Shown in pieces: positions 30,414-42,099 of a DNA stretch of 64,000 bases. Below the pieces are notes generated by a model that saw only the letters and a program-made list of their open reading frames with translations, made no database searches and was not told where the DNA came from. Origin of the DNA: Styela clava (lineage: Eukaryota; Chordata; Ascidiacea; Stolidobranchia; Styelidae). Location of the stretch: positions 13,537,383 to 13,601,382 of the forward strand of contig NC_135252.1 of assembly GCF_964204865.1 (NCBI RefSeq), written 5' to 3'. The position numbers were made by a program, and so were the translations under genes. Numbering within the stretch: position 1 is the stretch's first letter; each line of letters opens with the position of its first letter.

Positions 30414-30863
30414 ATGGCACTAAGAAGATTGCAATATGAGTACAATAAACTTGTCACCAACTCAAAAACAGAATTTCCGAGAGTGAAACCAATAAACGAC
30501 GAGAATTTATTTGAATGGAGAGCGGAAATTGAGGGACCAGTCGGTACACCATATGAGGGTGGAATATTCAAAATTTTTATAACATATCCAACCGACTATC
30601 CGTTCAAACCACCAAAACTTCACTTTGAAACCAAAATATATCATCCTAATATTAGTGAAAAAGGATTTGTTTGCGTCGATATCCTCCAAAAACAGTGGTC
30701 ACCAGCTCTGACAACATCGAAAATATTGCTATCTATTACTTCGCTACTCGCAACTCCTAATCCCGATGATCCAATGAATAGTGATGCTGCTAGACTATAT
30801 CTTCAAGACAGACGAAAATATTACGAAAGAGCAAAATTGTGGACCAGACAACAAGCGATGTAA
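30414..30863 (+). CDS. Intronless UBE2D-like ubiquitin-conjugating enzyme E2, diverged
   Basis: 149 residues from one open frame: a complete UBC fold. The catalytic cysteine is Cys87 in [20 protein letters not shown]; the HPN motif is His77-Pro78-Asn79 in KIYHPNIS. YPTDYPFKPP, LLSITSLLATPNPDDP and the C-terminal ending QQAM align with UBE2D (ending KYAM). The N-terminal helix and the 20-30 region (KTEFPRVKPINDENLF) have drifted from UBE2D. It would accept ubiquitin from E1 and pass it to RING or HECT E3 ligases. The lack of introns suggests an old retrocopy, but an intact frame, its own TATA box and AATAAA at 31122 indicate a working gene. The start is the first in-frame ATG, matching UBE2D. 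Confidence 0.93.
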   Translation: MALRRLQYEYNKLVTNSKTEFPRVKPINDENLFEWRAEIEGPVGTPYEGGIFKIFITYPTDYPFKPPKLHFETKIYHPNISEKGFVCVDILQKQWSPALTTSKILLSITSLLATPNPDDPMNSDAARLYLQDRRKYYERAKLWTRQQAM

Positions 30864-31121
30864 TACTTTCTGCTACAAATACAATGATCAAACAAATCGG
30901 GAATTACGCGATTATAGAACTGTTGTGATATTCATATTTCTTTTTTATATAAATACATGTGTGTGTTTTACGTATTTTATTTTCATCAAATATATCGCAA
31001 ACTTTTTAAACAACGTTGTTTAGCATTTACGCAGCTGTGTTTAGTTATTTTTTTTCATATTAGATTCGCTAAATTGACAAGTTATTCATTTCTGTAAGTG
31101 CTTCATGATATTAAAATATTG

Positions 31122-31127
31122 AATAAA
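31122..31127 (+). terminator. Poly(A) signal of the first E2 gene
   Basis: AATAAA about 260 bp after the stop codon on the coding strand. Confidence 0.5.
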
Positions 31128-34100
31128 CTGACTGAGGCTAATTTACCCCAATATAAGCAAAAGGTGTTGCCAAAAGTAGTGGTACGTGTATCAAATATTT
31201 GAGACACGCGCGCGCACACATAGCCTAAAGAGGTAAATTCATACAAACAAATAAACAAAAGTTTTGCCACGCCATATTAATAATTTTGTAAGGGTTGTCA
31301 AAGTGGATACCGAATTAGTTAACAGAAATGACATCTATAGAAAGATATTCTCTAAAAAACAAACAAAATAATTAGAAAATAAAATTTTGATACAGCGTAT
31401 TAATAGCTTTGTAAGGATTGATAAATTGGATACGGAATTAGTTAAATTAGGAGTAAAATAGATAAAAAAAAATAGTTCTAAAAAGATATCGCCGAGCTGA
31501 TCATGGTTGGAGTCTCCTAATGCCAAATTGCCCAACTAGAAATTGCCAAGTTGAATGCGTGAATAGGTGAGCTAACCGCTAGACCACTTTAATCGCTAAA
31601 ACCAGCATGTAGCCAAATAAGAGTCGAGATTGCTTCAAATATTAAAAATATTCAGTATTAGTAATTAAAATTAATTTAAGCAGTATGGTACTGAGGTAGG
31701 AGAATAGGCTATGGGAATATATAAGTTCTCAAAAGTTCACGCGAGGTTTTCCCTTTTATATTCATGGTTTCTGATGAATAAATACACTGGTGGGACAAAA
31801 CATATATATGTGAAATTCTTCTCAATTAAAAAAGCAAAATTGACATATAGAAAACACCCACGTAATTTATGGTGAGTTACGCCATGCGAAAACATATTTA
31901 TATTATTACCAATGTGAAGCGTCCCTCGAAAACGTCCCTAGTTTAATACCCACGAATCACCGTATTTATTGCGCAAGCACGCGCAATGGAAAAAACAAAG
32001 CGCAATCGTCACGCGACATACCACTAGGGAATTACCCAGGTCTCTGATCATCAAACGCTGGCGGGATGACGTTATCGCACACAATGAAATGCCATTGCGA
32101 TCATGTCCGAAATATCCAGGATTATTACTTTCGCTCATTTTTATTTAAACTTGCTGGTTTTTTCGGCATTACCCATGATAAACTCTATCAGAGGGTATTT
32201 TTTCGGACATATGCAACGTATCACAGACTGCACACTTTGTAGGATATAGTCTTGGTCAACCTCAATTCTCAGCTTCCTTGCCAAATTCCCGCACATTTGA
32301 AAACAGTAAAAATTTATATACCACGGCAGTATGTAACCGGATTCATTTCAGTCTACTAATTTCCATATAACATATTTTTTAATATGAGCTTGCTGAATAT
32401 TAAAATTATGGAGGAAGCCATGAACTAATCACAAATACAACTACAGTGGCTAAACAAAGTACTTTTATTCAAAACGGAAAATTCAAATAAAAAAAGACAA
32501 AAAGGGCAAAGTTGAAGACAGTTAGTTTGAATGAGTGCTTCATTTTAAATAAGTACTGACTTATGATCGATATCGGAACACATATATTACGAAAGAAGAT
32601 ACATACAATTTTAAACAATACAGACTATTTCACTATTATGATTAATAAGGAAGGCCAGTTATATATTTTTGAACTATCTCAAAGAAATAAAAAAGGACCA
32701 TCAAGCCAGATTGAGTATTAATTTGAATATATTTTGCAGCAAAAATGATTATCGATCTGCTATAATAACTTCATGAGGAGAAATTCCACATGATTTTTCA
32801 ACAATCTAATAATGTACTTAGTTTTTATAGCGAAAGATTCCAATTAAATTTTTTGTTCTACAAATTTAGACACAATATAGAATGGTAGATCATTTAATGT
32901 CTTTGTCTACTCCATTGAAATAATAAAAATGAGTCTTTTGATATTGAACTTGAAAGGATTCTGATCTCGCACCACAAGAATATTTCATGTCAGTCGATGT
33001 GAATTGTTTCAATACACTCATTCAAAAAAGATTCTATATGAAATCTGAATAACACAGCTGACTTCACACAAACAATAAAATTCAAAATTTCTCCAAAATT
33101 TTGCAAAAAGTACTGGTACAAAATCAAGTACTTCACCAATGCTTGTGTGCCAAAAAAAAAATGGATGATTTAAAATTCAAATCAATCGGAACCAACAGTA
33201 AATGCTGAGGGGTAACAATTTCAATTTTTTCATCCATAAATTCTGATTCATCACCTTGTTGCTGCACAATGATAAAACTAAATTTACCAGAAAAAGCTTG
33301 TATAGATTTGAAACTCATAGTATAAAAAATGCAGGTTTCCAACATACTTTGCCTGTTTAAGTCAAAGAACTCTAGATTGACTAAAATGATAATAATCTAA
33401 GAGAATAATGCATTTAACAAGATGGAAAGTCTGACTAGTAGAATGGTCAATATTCAGTATCAGGTAAATATAAAATATTTTTGACATAGAGGTGAAAATA
33501 ATACTGACTAGAAAAGGACAAACAGTTCATAAGATTAAAAGCACACCACAAAAATTACCTAAAATTTAAAAATAATTTTCAAACATAATGAGATCACAGC
33601 ACAATGAAAAAGGCATCTTGGATACTTAAAATAATTAAATAGTAAACATAATGCTTCTCTATCTCTAAGTTGGGAAATCACTAAGCAGGAATGTCAATAA
33701 ATAAAAATTAGATTTCCTATCCCGAAATAGGACAAACATAACTATTAAACTTTCATTGATTATATTAACATGAGAATTTGACACTTTTATTTGAAATTGA
33801 TCAGATTGTAATATCAGAACTTTTCAGAGTAGAAAACAAACTTATTATTTTGAATAAAGTCAGACAAATTTAATATAAAACATTCCAATACAGTCCATTT
33901 AATAATGATGAGAATCATGTAACTGAATTCTATAAAGGATGGATTACTACCACTATTATTTATGATGGGTCACAGAATGGGTTTAGGACCAGAGATAAAA
34001 AAGAAAAACAGTGGAATGCTTCAAACATCTGACCTCACAATAAAAACATTTTAGCCAAGCCTTACGCATGTTTTTTGCCGAACGAGATGTCGAGACAAAA

Positions 34101-34495
34101 AAAAAACAAGAAATTAAATCAGGGGTTTTAAGATAAAAGGGCAGATGTTGAAATTTCAATGAATAGGCCTATTTAAATCTGAAAATTTGATATAGAAATT
34201 TGTACTCAATATCAATCATAGTTTGAGGCAATATTCATCAAACTATTCCAATAAAAAGATTACAGGGAATTGAAAATATAAAAATTTTACTCAAAATAGC
34301 TTTTTCAAATTTTGCTCTTTTACATTAAATCCTTATATAAAACCCATAAATCCATGCATTATTTGAAAATAATTTGTTTCTATGGTTTAAATCATTTTCA
34401 GTTTAGCCATATGGATTAACCATTATAGACTGAATGGGATTAAATAGGATTGAACTCTGAATGACAGTGATATTTGAAGGTTCAGAATCAGTTGG
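31128..34495. other. AT-rich intergenic stretch between the two E2 genes
   Basis: No coding exon or clear transposon end was seen. A minus-strand A-box-like GTGGTCTAGCGGTTAGC at 31572-31588 may be a SINE scrap. Part of 32460-34495 may be the 3' UTR of the minus-strand E2, but no boundary can be set. Confidence 0.45.
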
Positions 34496-34984
<489 letters not shown>

Positions 34985-35310
34985 CTATGTGCCACTAATT
35001 TGAAAGTAATAAACAACATGAAGCTAAGATGTGAATTCTCCCAAAAACACTATCACAATACAGCAAATAGCAATATCCGCCTATAACCTTTTTCCTAGAA
35101 CAAGTGATAAAGAGAACCCCACGAAATCTGTATCAAACATCGATATTGGAAATATTTTCATAGACTAATACCACTGTTGCCCACATGTTCTTTCGCTGGA
35201 AAATATTTGTGCATGCAGAGGAATGTCACCTGAACTAATGAAAGCATTGTGCTCCAGTAATCTAGATTAATCAAAACAAAATATTGAAAAACATTTCTTG
35301 TGTTTAAAAT

Positions 35311-35524
35311 GGTGACCGTACATTTGAACCCATGTATATTTGAACCCATGCGTATATCCACGGGTTCAATCTATGTGCGGGTGCTAAAACCCATGGGTTA
35401 GGGTTAGTATGGCAGTATGGGTTTAACTATCCGTGACACAAAAAAAATTCCATAGGTGCAATAGCATACAGGTGCAATTGTCATGGGTTCAAATGTACGT
35501 GGGTTCAAATGTAATAGAACCGTT
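35311..35524. repeat. Inverted-repeat element rich in GGGTTCAAATG (copy 1)
   Basis: Starts GGTGACCGTACATTTGAACC and ends with GGGTTCAAATGTACGTGGGT and CAAATGTAATAGAACC, so the ends pair. The interior has GCGGGTGCTAAAACCCATGG and AGGTGCAATTGTC. A second copy with the same order lies at 54897-55086. It sits in the region upstream of the minus-strand E2. Confidence 0.7.
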
Positions 35525-36635
35525 TAAAATATGATATGTTATGCTGCTACTATCAGTTTTAAATAAGTTCTAAAGTTGAAAATTTTAAATCTTTGAATTT
35601 TGAAACTGTTCTTTTCTTGTTCCATTGTATATTTTGCTTAAATAAAAAAAGTTTTACAAACACGCACATTTTCGTGCACCTTCAGACCTTGTAATCGTTT
35701 TTTCTGGAATTTTTCGATAGCTACTTACAGACTTACGAAAAAATAAATTATGTCCTTATGAAAAAACAGGTTGAATACATATTTCTGTACTTGGTTGAAA
35801 ATTATCTTGACAGAAATGTGAATGTAGTGGATCACTCGGTGTTCCAGTCATAATTCCTATTTTAGAGTAAAGTTTAAGTACTGTGGATAAGATAACCTAA
35901 TCATTTTCAGTGTCCCTAATGGAGGTGGGAATAGTGCGCAAGAAGCCCTAATTTCTCGATTGGATATCTGTGCGTAATTCGACCAGTGCTAATTATGTAG
36001 ATACCCGCCTGAATGAGAGGGAAGGTAGAACATGTCATTACATCCTGACACTAGCAATGGTTTGTAGTGACAAAGTTAGATGAAATCGTACTCCAATTTA
36101 AAATGAGTGTCAATAAACTTAAAAAGTCTAGTTAACGATAACATACATGTGGTGAAAAAGGCAAATGAACAAAGCGAATATATATCACTTAAAATCTATC
36201 GGCAATGTAAAGAAGATTTTAGTCAATAAAGCCCAAACCAAATAGTATACCACCGCTGCACCGCATTGACAATTTCCATGTGAGTACCATATTCTGTACG
36301 TTTATTTGCCTCAAAAATGTAACAGTATCTGCATAATATTTAAACAGTATAACAGAGACATGATACCAGGTACCGGTACATATTCAAAAAGATGCAAGCA
36401 AGGCTAATTTAATTGTACCGCCAAGTCATATTATTTTGGATACAAACAAAACAACATAGAATAGCCTACATTACTAACTAATTTAATGTTGCGCTCGCAC
36501 CGCTGCGCCCAATTAGAAGAAGGTTTGCTACTAGCTTCACAGCGGTCTTACTGTCAGACTGTTGTCACGCCATGGTGATCCGCAGGTCGACATATTTTTC
36601 TATTGTTTGTCGCAGTTCATGGCGACTAACATGTT
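35525..36635. other. Intergenic, nothing recognised
   Basis: AT-rich, no exon, no clear repeat boundary. A GGTACCGGTACA palindrome occurs near 36368. Confidence 0.5.
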
Positions 36636-36839
36636 CCAATCATGCGAAAGGCTCGTTGGTGCGACCAATGACATTAAACAACATGATAGGCAACTCTGAC
36701 GTCACTCCATAAGACTACAGGCGAAAGATTGTATTTCATGATACGCTCCAATGCACATATTTATCGTCGCCTTTCGCGATCGTTTTCCGCTCGCTTTTGC
36801 TACTCGGCGTCTTTTTTACGTGTAGTACCTGCCTTTTTG

Positions 36840-37030
36840 CGCTTGTAACGAAAGAAAATAATCTCTATATCTAAGACGTTTTGCTCACTTGGAAAGCTGG
36901 GATGGCAGACAAGCTGTAAAGAGCAATTCTGGACATCATAGACGTTTTTTTTTTATCATAGAAGATTACAAACGCGATAGCGGAAAGATTTGTGTGGAAC
37001 ATTTTGCAGATAATGACAAAGTTCAAAGTT
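36840..37030 (+). pseudogene. THAP-like zinc-finger scrap inside the inverted-repeat element
   Basis: The translation GKICVEHFADNDK (about 36980-37018) looks like the second half of a C2CH THAP finger, with a Cys-x2-His pair followed by Phe. Upstream the frame reads RRFAHLESWDGRQAVKSN, and no matching first Cys pair is visible. The frame stops shortly after. Too short for a firm call. Confidence 0.25.
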
Positions 37031-37994
37031 AGTAATTTTAATGTTTGCGCTTAATGATTGAAATTTCATTTAAAGAGGGTGTCATACAAAACTGTTTTTA
37101 CTTTTCTTAACGGTGCTGTGATACAATTTCATAACACAAAGTTTGCACCTATTGAACTTGCTTTTGTAGGTGAATTTATTGGACATATTACATATTCAGT
37201 TAATCGTAGGTAACATTGCTGGTACATTCGGTTTGTTTAAATTTAAGAATTTAGCTCATAGCCCACTAATTAATATTATCATCTATGCAGGAGGTTGCAG
37301 AGCTGGATTCAACTTGCAGCCATACCGATCACCTGATGATGCTCATTTAGTTTGGATCGAGCAAGTCTTCTTGAAATGCTTGTGTGGATGGAAACTACCT
37401 ATATGTTTTGCATTCCTCCGATTTTAGACAAATTTATTCTGAGGGATTTTGCATATAATTCTCATTGATTGTTGGCTGTTTATAATTCCTATTAATCGTG
37501 AATTCTGATTAAAACAAAGAGTTTTACCTAATTTACTGGCAAAATTTTACCTAAACAAAATTTTTTACCTAATTTACTGGCACCTTTTTCTTGTCAATAC
37601 TCTAAGCTGAGGTAATAAACAAGACAATACATTTATGTCATCTGGAAGCAAAATATGCACACTAATTAATAGTTTGACACATTGAGATAATACATCATGA
37701 CAGAAAATACAAGTTAAAGATATGTATGACTATCCCATGGTAATTAAAATTGATAAAAATTAATAGGGGCTTTGGAGTATGAAAAGTTCAAGACAAAGAA
37801 AATAACAAATATTCATAGCTCATGAACTCTCAATATTGCCTCCATTGCTTTGTGAAGGCCAATATATTTCGAGTGGCTGAATTGGTTTACCTTTATGATA
37901 GCAACGATTTTGTATTTAATATAGCGAGATTTTTTTCAATTTAATTGAAGTGATATTATTTCCCAAAGCAATGTTTGAATCGTCTAGAATTGAT

Positions 37995-38851
37995 CAGTGG
38001 TGTCAAACTCATGTGTTTTCGAAAGCCGCATTGCATTTTGGAAATTGTAAAAAGGGCCGCAAACAGTTTTTGATAATGTATACTTGAAAGATATTTTTAA
38101 GATAGTTTTAGTTTGTGACATATATTGTGATGCAACTAAACAGCTGGATTAAGTTTTATTATTTTCTTCAATTTCAAATGCAATTACATATTAATATTTG
38201 CATTCCACTATTATTGCAACATTTGCAAGTTACTGTATTATTTATAAACAAATAATAAAATTCTATGTACAACCATCAAAATCAATTTTGAACAAGCTTT
38301 GGATAAGGAAAGAATAATACATACACTAAAAATGACTTTATCTAAATATATGAACCTAAAATTAACAAAAATACTACAGTATATACTCAATGTTTTTTTT
38401 AATTACATTTGTCCTGACGTTTGGCATCTTTTTTGTGTCACCAGCATACTAAGGCCAGGCTGAAATGATTTTATAGTACCAACTCTAACCAACGAGGTCA
38501 CATGATCATGAGTTAATCTTGATCTTTGCGAATGTTTAATTAATTCCAGTAATGCAAAAAAGTTACTCATTTCATGTATAGATCAGTAAAAAATAAAATG
38601 ACAGATTTTTTCGACAAGACATTTCGTACCACATTGCGTGGCATAGGATTGCTTGAATTATTATTGATATTGATTTTTAGTAACTAAGTCGTTGTATAAT
38701 TATATTAATATATAAACATATTTCACTTTAAAAGGTTTGAAAAATCTATTACATTTAGATAAAAAAAAACTTCCAAAATACTATTACAATTAGCGTTAGC
38801 GTTCGAGGGCCGCACTGGAAGTTCTCTGGGGCCGCGAGTTTGACATCTCTG
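37995..38851. mobile_element. hAT element nested in the larger inverted-repeat element
   Basis: Begins CAGTGGTGTCAAACTC, with GGGCCGCAAACAG inside, and ends GGCCGCGAGTTTGACATCTCTG. The terminal repeats are clear. The right flank gtctagat fits the usual target, but the left flank gaattgat has drifted. 857 bp with no transposase frame. Confidence 0.75.
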
Positions 38852-40435
38852 GTCTAGATTGAAGTTGTCCAAAATATATATAACAGTATTTTATCATGAA
38901 TGATGATTATACCCCTTCCGGAATTTCTTCTATAGTACTACCAAAAGTTGATGAACCAAATATAACACAGGTGCAGTGAGTTACCCGTTATCCTAATTTT
39001 ACAAAGCTGTTTTAAGTATGTCTGGCGTGTTTTGTGCCTTTTTACAAATAAGACCGCCTATGCAATCTTACGCTTTGGAATTTTTAGTTATTTTCCTCAA
39101 GACCTGCACGACGTGGGGGCCATACACAACTCTACCGGAGTCAAATGTCTTTGCATGCCCCCATAGGTCGTTTTTCTATTGCAAACATTTATGGAGTACT
39201 CTAATTATATTTCTTGGAATCACACTGTCACTGATATGTTGCCAGACTTTTGATATCTCCTCTTCTGCTATAGTGTCCTGTGAATAAATAATAGGAAATT
39301 GAGATTAGACGAATAGTTGAAACTTTGCATTATGTCGGCTTAATTTCTTGATTGATATACTTACTATATTTGCTATTGCCTCTTGTGCTGCAGGAGTCTC
39401 ACAATGCTTAGACAGGTTTGTCCACAACTTTCACATCTGAAGAAAGAGAGGAGATTTATTAATTTTCGTTAAGAATAAATAAAGCAGTCTATATGATTTA
39501 GAATGGAAAAGCTAATAAATCCAATATCCCATGTTTTATGTAAAAAATGTTTTACTGAATTTGGTATATAAACCAACTAATAAAAGGGTTTGGTCAGAAA
39601 ATTACAAGCATTCGTGGCTCCAAATACTTGAGAGATCAGACTATACAATATAGACCGTCATGAGTGAAATGTTAGGTGAACTTGTTAACACTTTGATTCA
39701 ATACGCAAATAAAAGTGAATGCGCAATAGTATGTTACAATGAGCAATGAGTATATATCCTCACTGATTAAAAAAAATCTAAATGGAGGTGCATGAACTAT
39801 TTGAAACCATAAGGGGTAAGTAAATATGCAATTTCGGCGAATGGGCAACTACTTACCGTACTGAATTAATAACTTCGTAGTATTTGACAAAGGCTGGCTT
39901 TCCCACGTGTACTTAACAGTGCGATGCCCGGGTGTGATATACAACAATAGTATTTACCTTACCTTTTTCCGATTTCTTTTTACCTCAACTTTCCGAAATA
40001 TCATTAAAATCGACAACAACTGTCAAAGCAGACACGAACACCATTCGTGCTATGCCTTAAAAGCAGCACACATCCGCTCGTTTTCGTCTCGCCAAGTATG
40101 TGCATTGGAGCGTGCTATCGGATACGATCTTCGGCCAAAAAAGCCGGAGTTGCGCATCATGTTGTTTAATGTCATTGGTGCGACGATCATTCGTGCGTCG
40201 TTGAAAAAATAACGAGCGCCGTTCTTACCGGTAAGCACTATTTTTATTCATGGGCACAATGAACATATATATGCTCATTGGTAGACATAACCAAGTGATT
40301 TAAAGTTTGTCGTTATCACATCGTTACAATCAAATTAATAGGACGAAGCGGTAATATTCTTTCTTGGTGGTGTGGTCCTATTGTTCCCAAAATAAATAAA
40401 ACCATGCAAATTTAAAACAATCTTGTTCTTCCAAG

Positions 40436-40985
40436 GGTCTTACTACTTACTGAATACAGCGCGAAACACCGCAAAGAGCGCAAAAGAGCGCGAAACAGCG
40501 CAAAATAGCGCGAAACAGAGGAAAACAGCGCGAAACAGAAGGAAACCAGCGCAAAACAGAGGGAAACAGCGCAAAACAGGAGACGCAGTCATTACCACCT
40601 CCTGCCACGAAAGAACCACGGCGCCTCTCGCTATGGTTTTATGGCGCTATTTCCGGCATATATACAAGGTTATGTACCGGATTATAGGTCATCATGCGAA
40701 ATTTTATCTACCTTTTTGGTGCTCCAGAAGTATGTGCAGCAATATGTCGCACAACCTGAATCCGCTACACACACACACACACATACTATTTCAGACCTGC
40801 CATTACAGCATTACTGGCTACATACGTTGGTTTGTGTTTTTAATTTGCTGCCGTGGTACTCCAACTCAAAACAAGGTGCCCCGAACTCATTGCAAAAATT
40901 TAGCGCTTCCTTCTGTTTTGCGCTGTTTCGCACTGTTTTGCGCTCTTTGCGGTGTTTCGCGCTGTATTCAGTAAGTAGTAAGACC
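40436..40985. mobile_element. Foldback element with GCGCGAAACA-type short repeats
   Basis: The left arm GGTCTTACTACTTACTGAAT, continuing ACAGCGCGAAACACCGCAAA, is the exact reverse complement of the right arm ending at 40985 over more than 45 bp. The left arm continues as about ten tandem variants of an 11-12 bp unit (GCGCGAAACAG, GCGCAAAACAG). The centre holds a copy of the GAAGTATGTG repeat and a (CA)n run. No coding capacity; the long ORFs here are shadows of the tandem units. Confidence 0.75.
40717..40765 (+). repeat. GAAGTATGTG palindromic-family repeat, half copy
   Basis: GGTGCTCCAGAAGTATGTGC followed by AGCAATATGTCGCACAACCTGAAT. This matches one arm of the complete palindrome at 62878-62981 and lies inside the foldback element. 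Confidence 0.6.
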
Positions 40986-41110
40986 GTATCAAAATACTGA
41001 CTTGGCTAATTTTGTAAATGTCCCAAGAAGTAAAAATAGCATTAATAATAAAATTTGACAACAGTAGCGTCGAAATATGGCTAGGAGGCGGTAATTCAAA
41101 TGTGGGTACT
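40986..41110 (+). repeat. Fragment related to the 42100-43130 hAT family
   Basis: ACTGACTTGGCTAATTTTGT, AAATTTGACAACAGTAGCGT and AGGCGGTAATTCAAAT also occur, in the same order, in the element end at 63660-64000 and (reverse strand) near 43000-43060. Confidence 0.5.
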
Positions 41111-41160
41111 CCTGAAGTATACGCACCAAGATGTCGCACAGCCTGGACCCGAACATGGTA
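41101..41160 (+). repeat. GAAGTATGTG palindromic-family repeat, half copy
   Basis: GGGTACTCCTGAAGTATACG then CACCAAGATGTCGCACAGCC, matching the left arm of the palindrome at 62878-62981. Confidence 0.6.
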
Positions 41161-42011
41161 CAGTGCAAAGCGTATATATAATATAAGCGAGGCACGCTCA
41201 GACAATGGACGCCATATTGTGCCTATTGTTCTCGGCAATTTAACACGGCGCCTTATGAGAAGTTCCAACACAATTATTGAAACATACCTATTATTTTCAC
41301 TAATATTTTGGGTAGAAAAATTTTGAAGGTCGCGTTTTGAAGTAGAATCTTAGCCGAACATGCTTATATCCTTTCATGTTGGCCAAATTACATTTATAGT
41401 ACATTAAATTGTCTTTGAAGACAAGTATACCGGTTCCGAGTTGCTTCTGAAGTAAATTGGCCATTCTAATCGTCATAATTAACCATTTGACAATGGCGTT
41501 CCATATGATGCCACAGATGAAAAGTTGTATTTATTCGTCGAAATTACCGGCCGACCCAACTTTGCTTCAATGGCCGTTTGTATTTTCTGGTCAACATTTT
41601 TCGTCTGTCAAGCTCCATAATGCCTTACTGCTCGGCTCCAAGCTGCGCTAGAAGAACAAATGACATTGTAGGATTGTTACGGAGACATATTACTGCCTCA
41701 AATTAGCGTATCACTATAAAATCTTTGAAAAAATGACCAAAAATGGTTCTACGCTGTGTTTGGGGTCAAATTTAACGCATTAGATAGTTTTTTATTCTTA
41801 ATTGCGTTATATATTTAGATAGCATATATCTTAAAGTTCTAAATCCACCCTCCAGCTTCATTCTAGCCCTTATAACAGCGGACTTATTCGATTCGGTACA
41901 ACAACACGACGAAAATTCCCCCATAAGACTCCATTGTTTCGTGTTTCCCAAATATGGCACAAGATGGCGACCATGAACTTGTTTAACATTAGACAAGTTG
42001 GTTGCCGGCCG
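41161..42011. other. Intergenic repeat-derived sequence, nothing coding recognised
   Basis: Several short ORFs occur on both strands, but none resembles a known protein and none has plausible splice partners. Confidence 0.4.
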
Positions 42012-42080
42012 TTGGCACAGTGTACACAACCTGAGTTCAGGTTGTGCGCCATCTTGGTGTGCATACTTCAGGAGGTCCCA
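42012..42080 (+). repeat. GAAGTATGTG palindromic-family repeat
   Basis: ACACAACCTGAGTTCAGGTT forms a tight hairpin, then GTGCGCCATCTTGGTGTGCA and TACTTCAGGAGG complete the right arm. The left arm is shortened. Confidence 0.65.
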
Positions 42081-42099
42081 AATGTTACATTGTCTACAT

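Larger units (their letters stand above)
36636..40215 (+). mobile_element. Candidate large DNA transposon with long inverted repeats, decayed
   Basis: An imperfect inverted repeat of about 120 bp bounds the region: a 24-bp perfect match joins 36664-36687 to the reverse complement of 40156-40179, and a 17-bp perfect match joins 36743-36759 to 40097-40113, in the expected mirrored order. Outer ends and target duplication were not resolved. The interior carries a THAP-like scrap at 36840-37030 and a nested hAT element at 37995-38851. Some spliceable ORF pieces occur near 38900-38970 (plus) and 39255-39280 (minus), but no intact transposase. THAP domains occur in P-element and Kolobok transposases, which is why this call is offered. 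Confidence 0.5.

Noticed and set aside
30236..30571. 111-codon minus-strand ORF
   Set aside because: Antisense to the start of the E2 gene; a shadow frame.
39018..39287. 89-codon plus-strand ORF as a transposase
   Set aside because: No recognisable domain. The minus strand has an acceptor-like site and a short frame (EEEISKVWQHI) that could equally be a transposase scrap, but stops follow quickly.
40440..40600. CRISPR-like array (short regular repeats)
   Set aside because: The units are contiguous and degenerate without spacers, the DNA is animal, and the stretch is one arm of a foldback element.
40423..41000. Long ORFs of 119-183 codons on the plus strand
   Set aside because: They run through the GCGCGAAACA tandem units and the foldback arms. 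The repeated composition explains the open frames, and no domain is seen.
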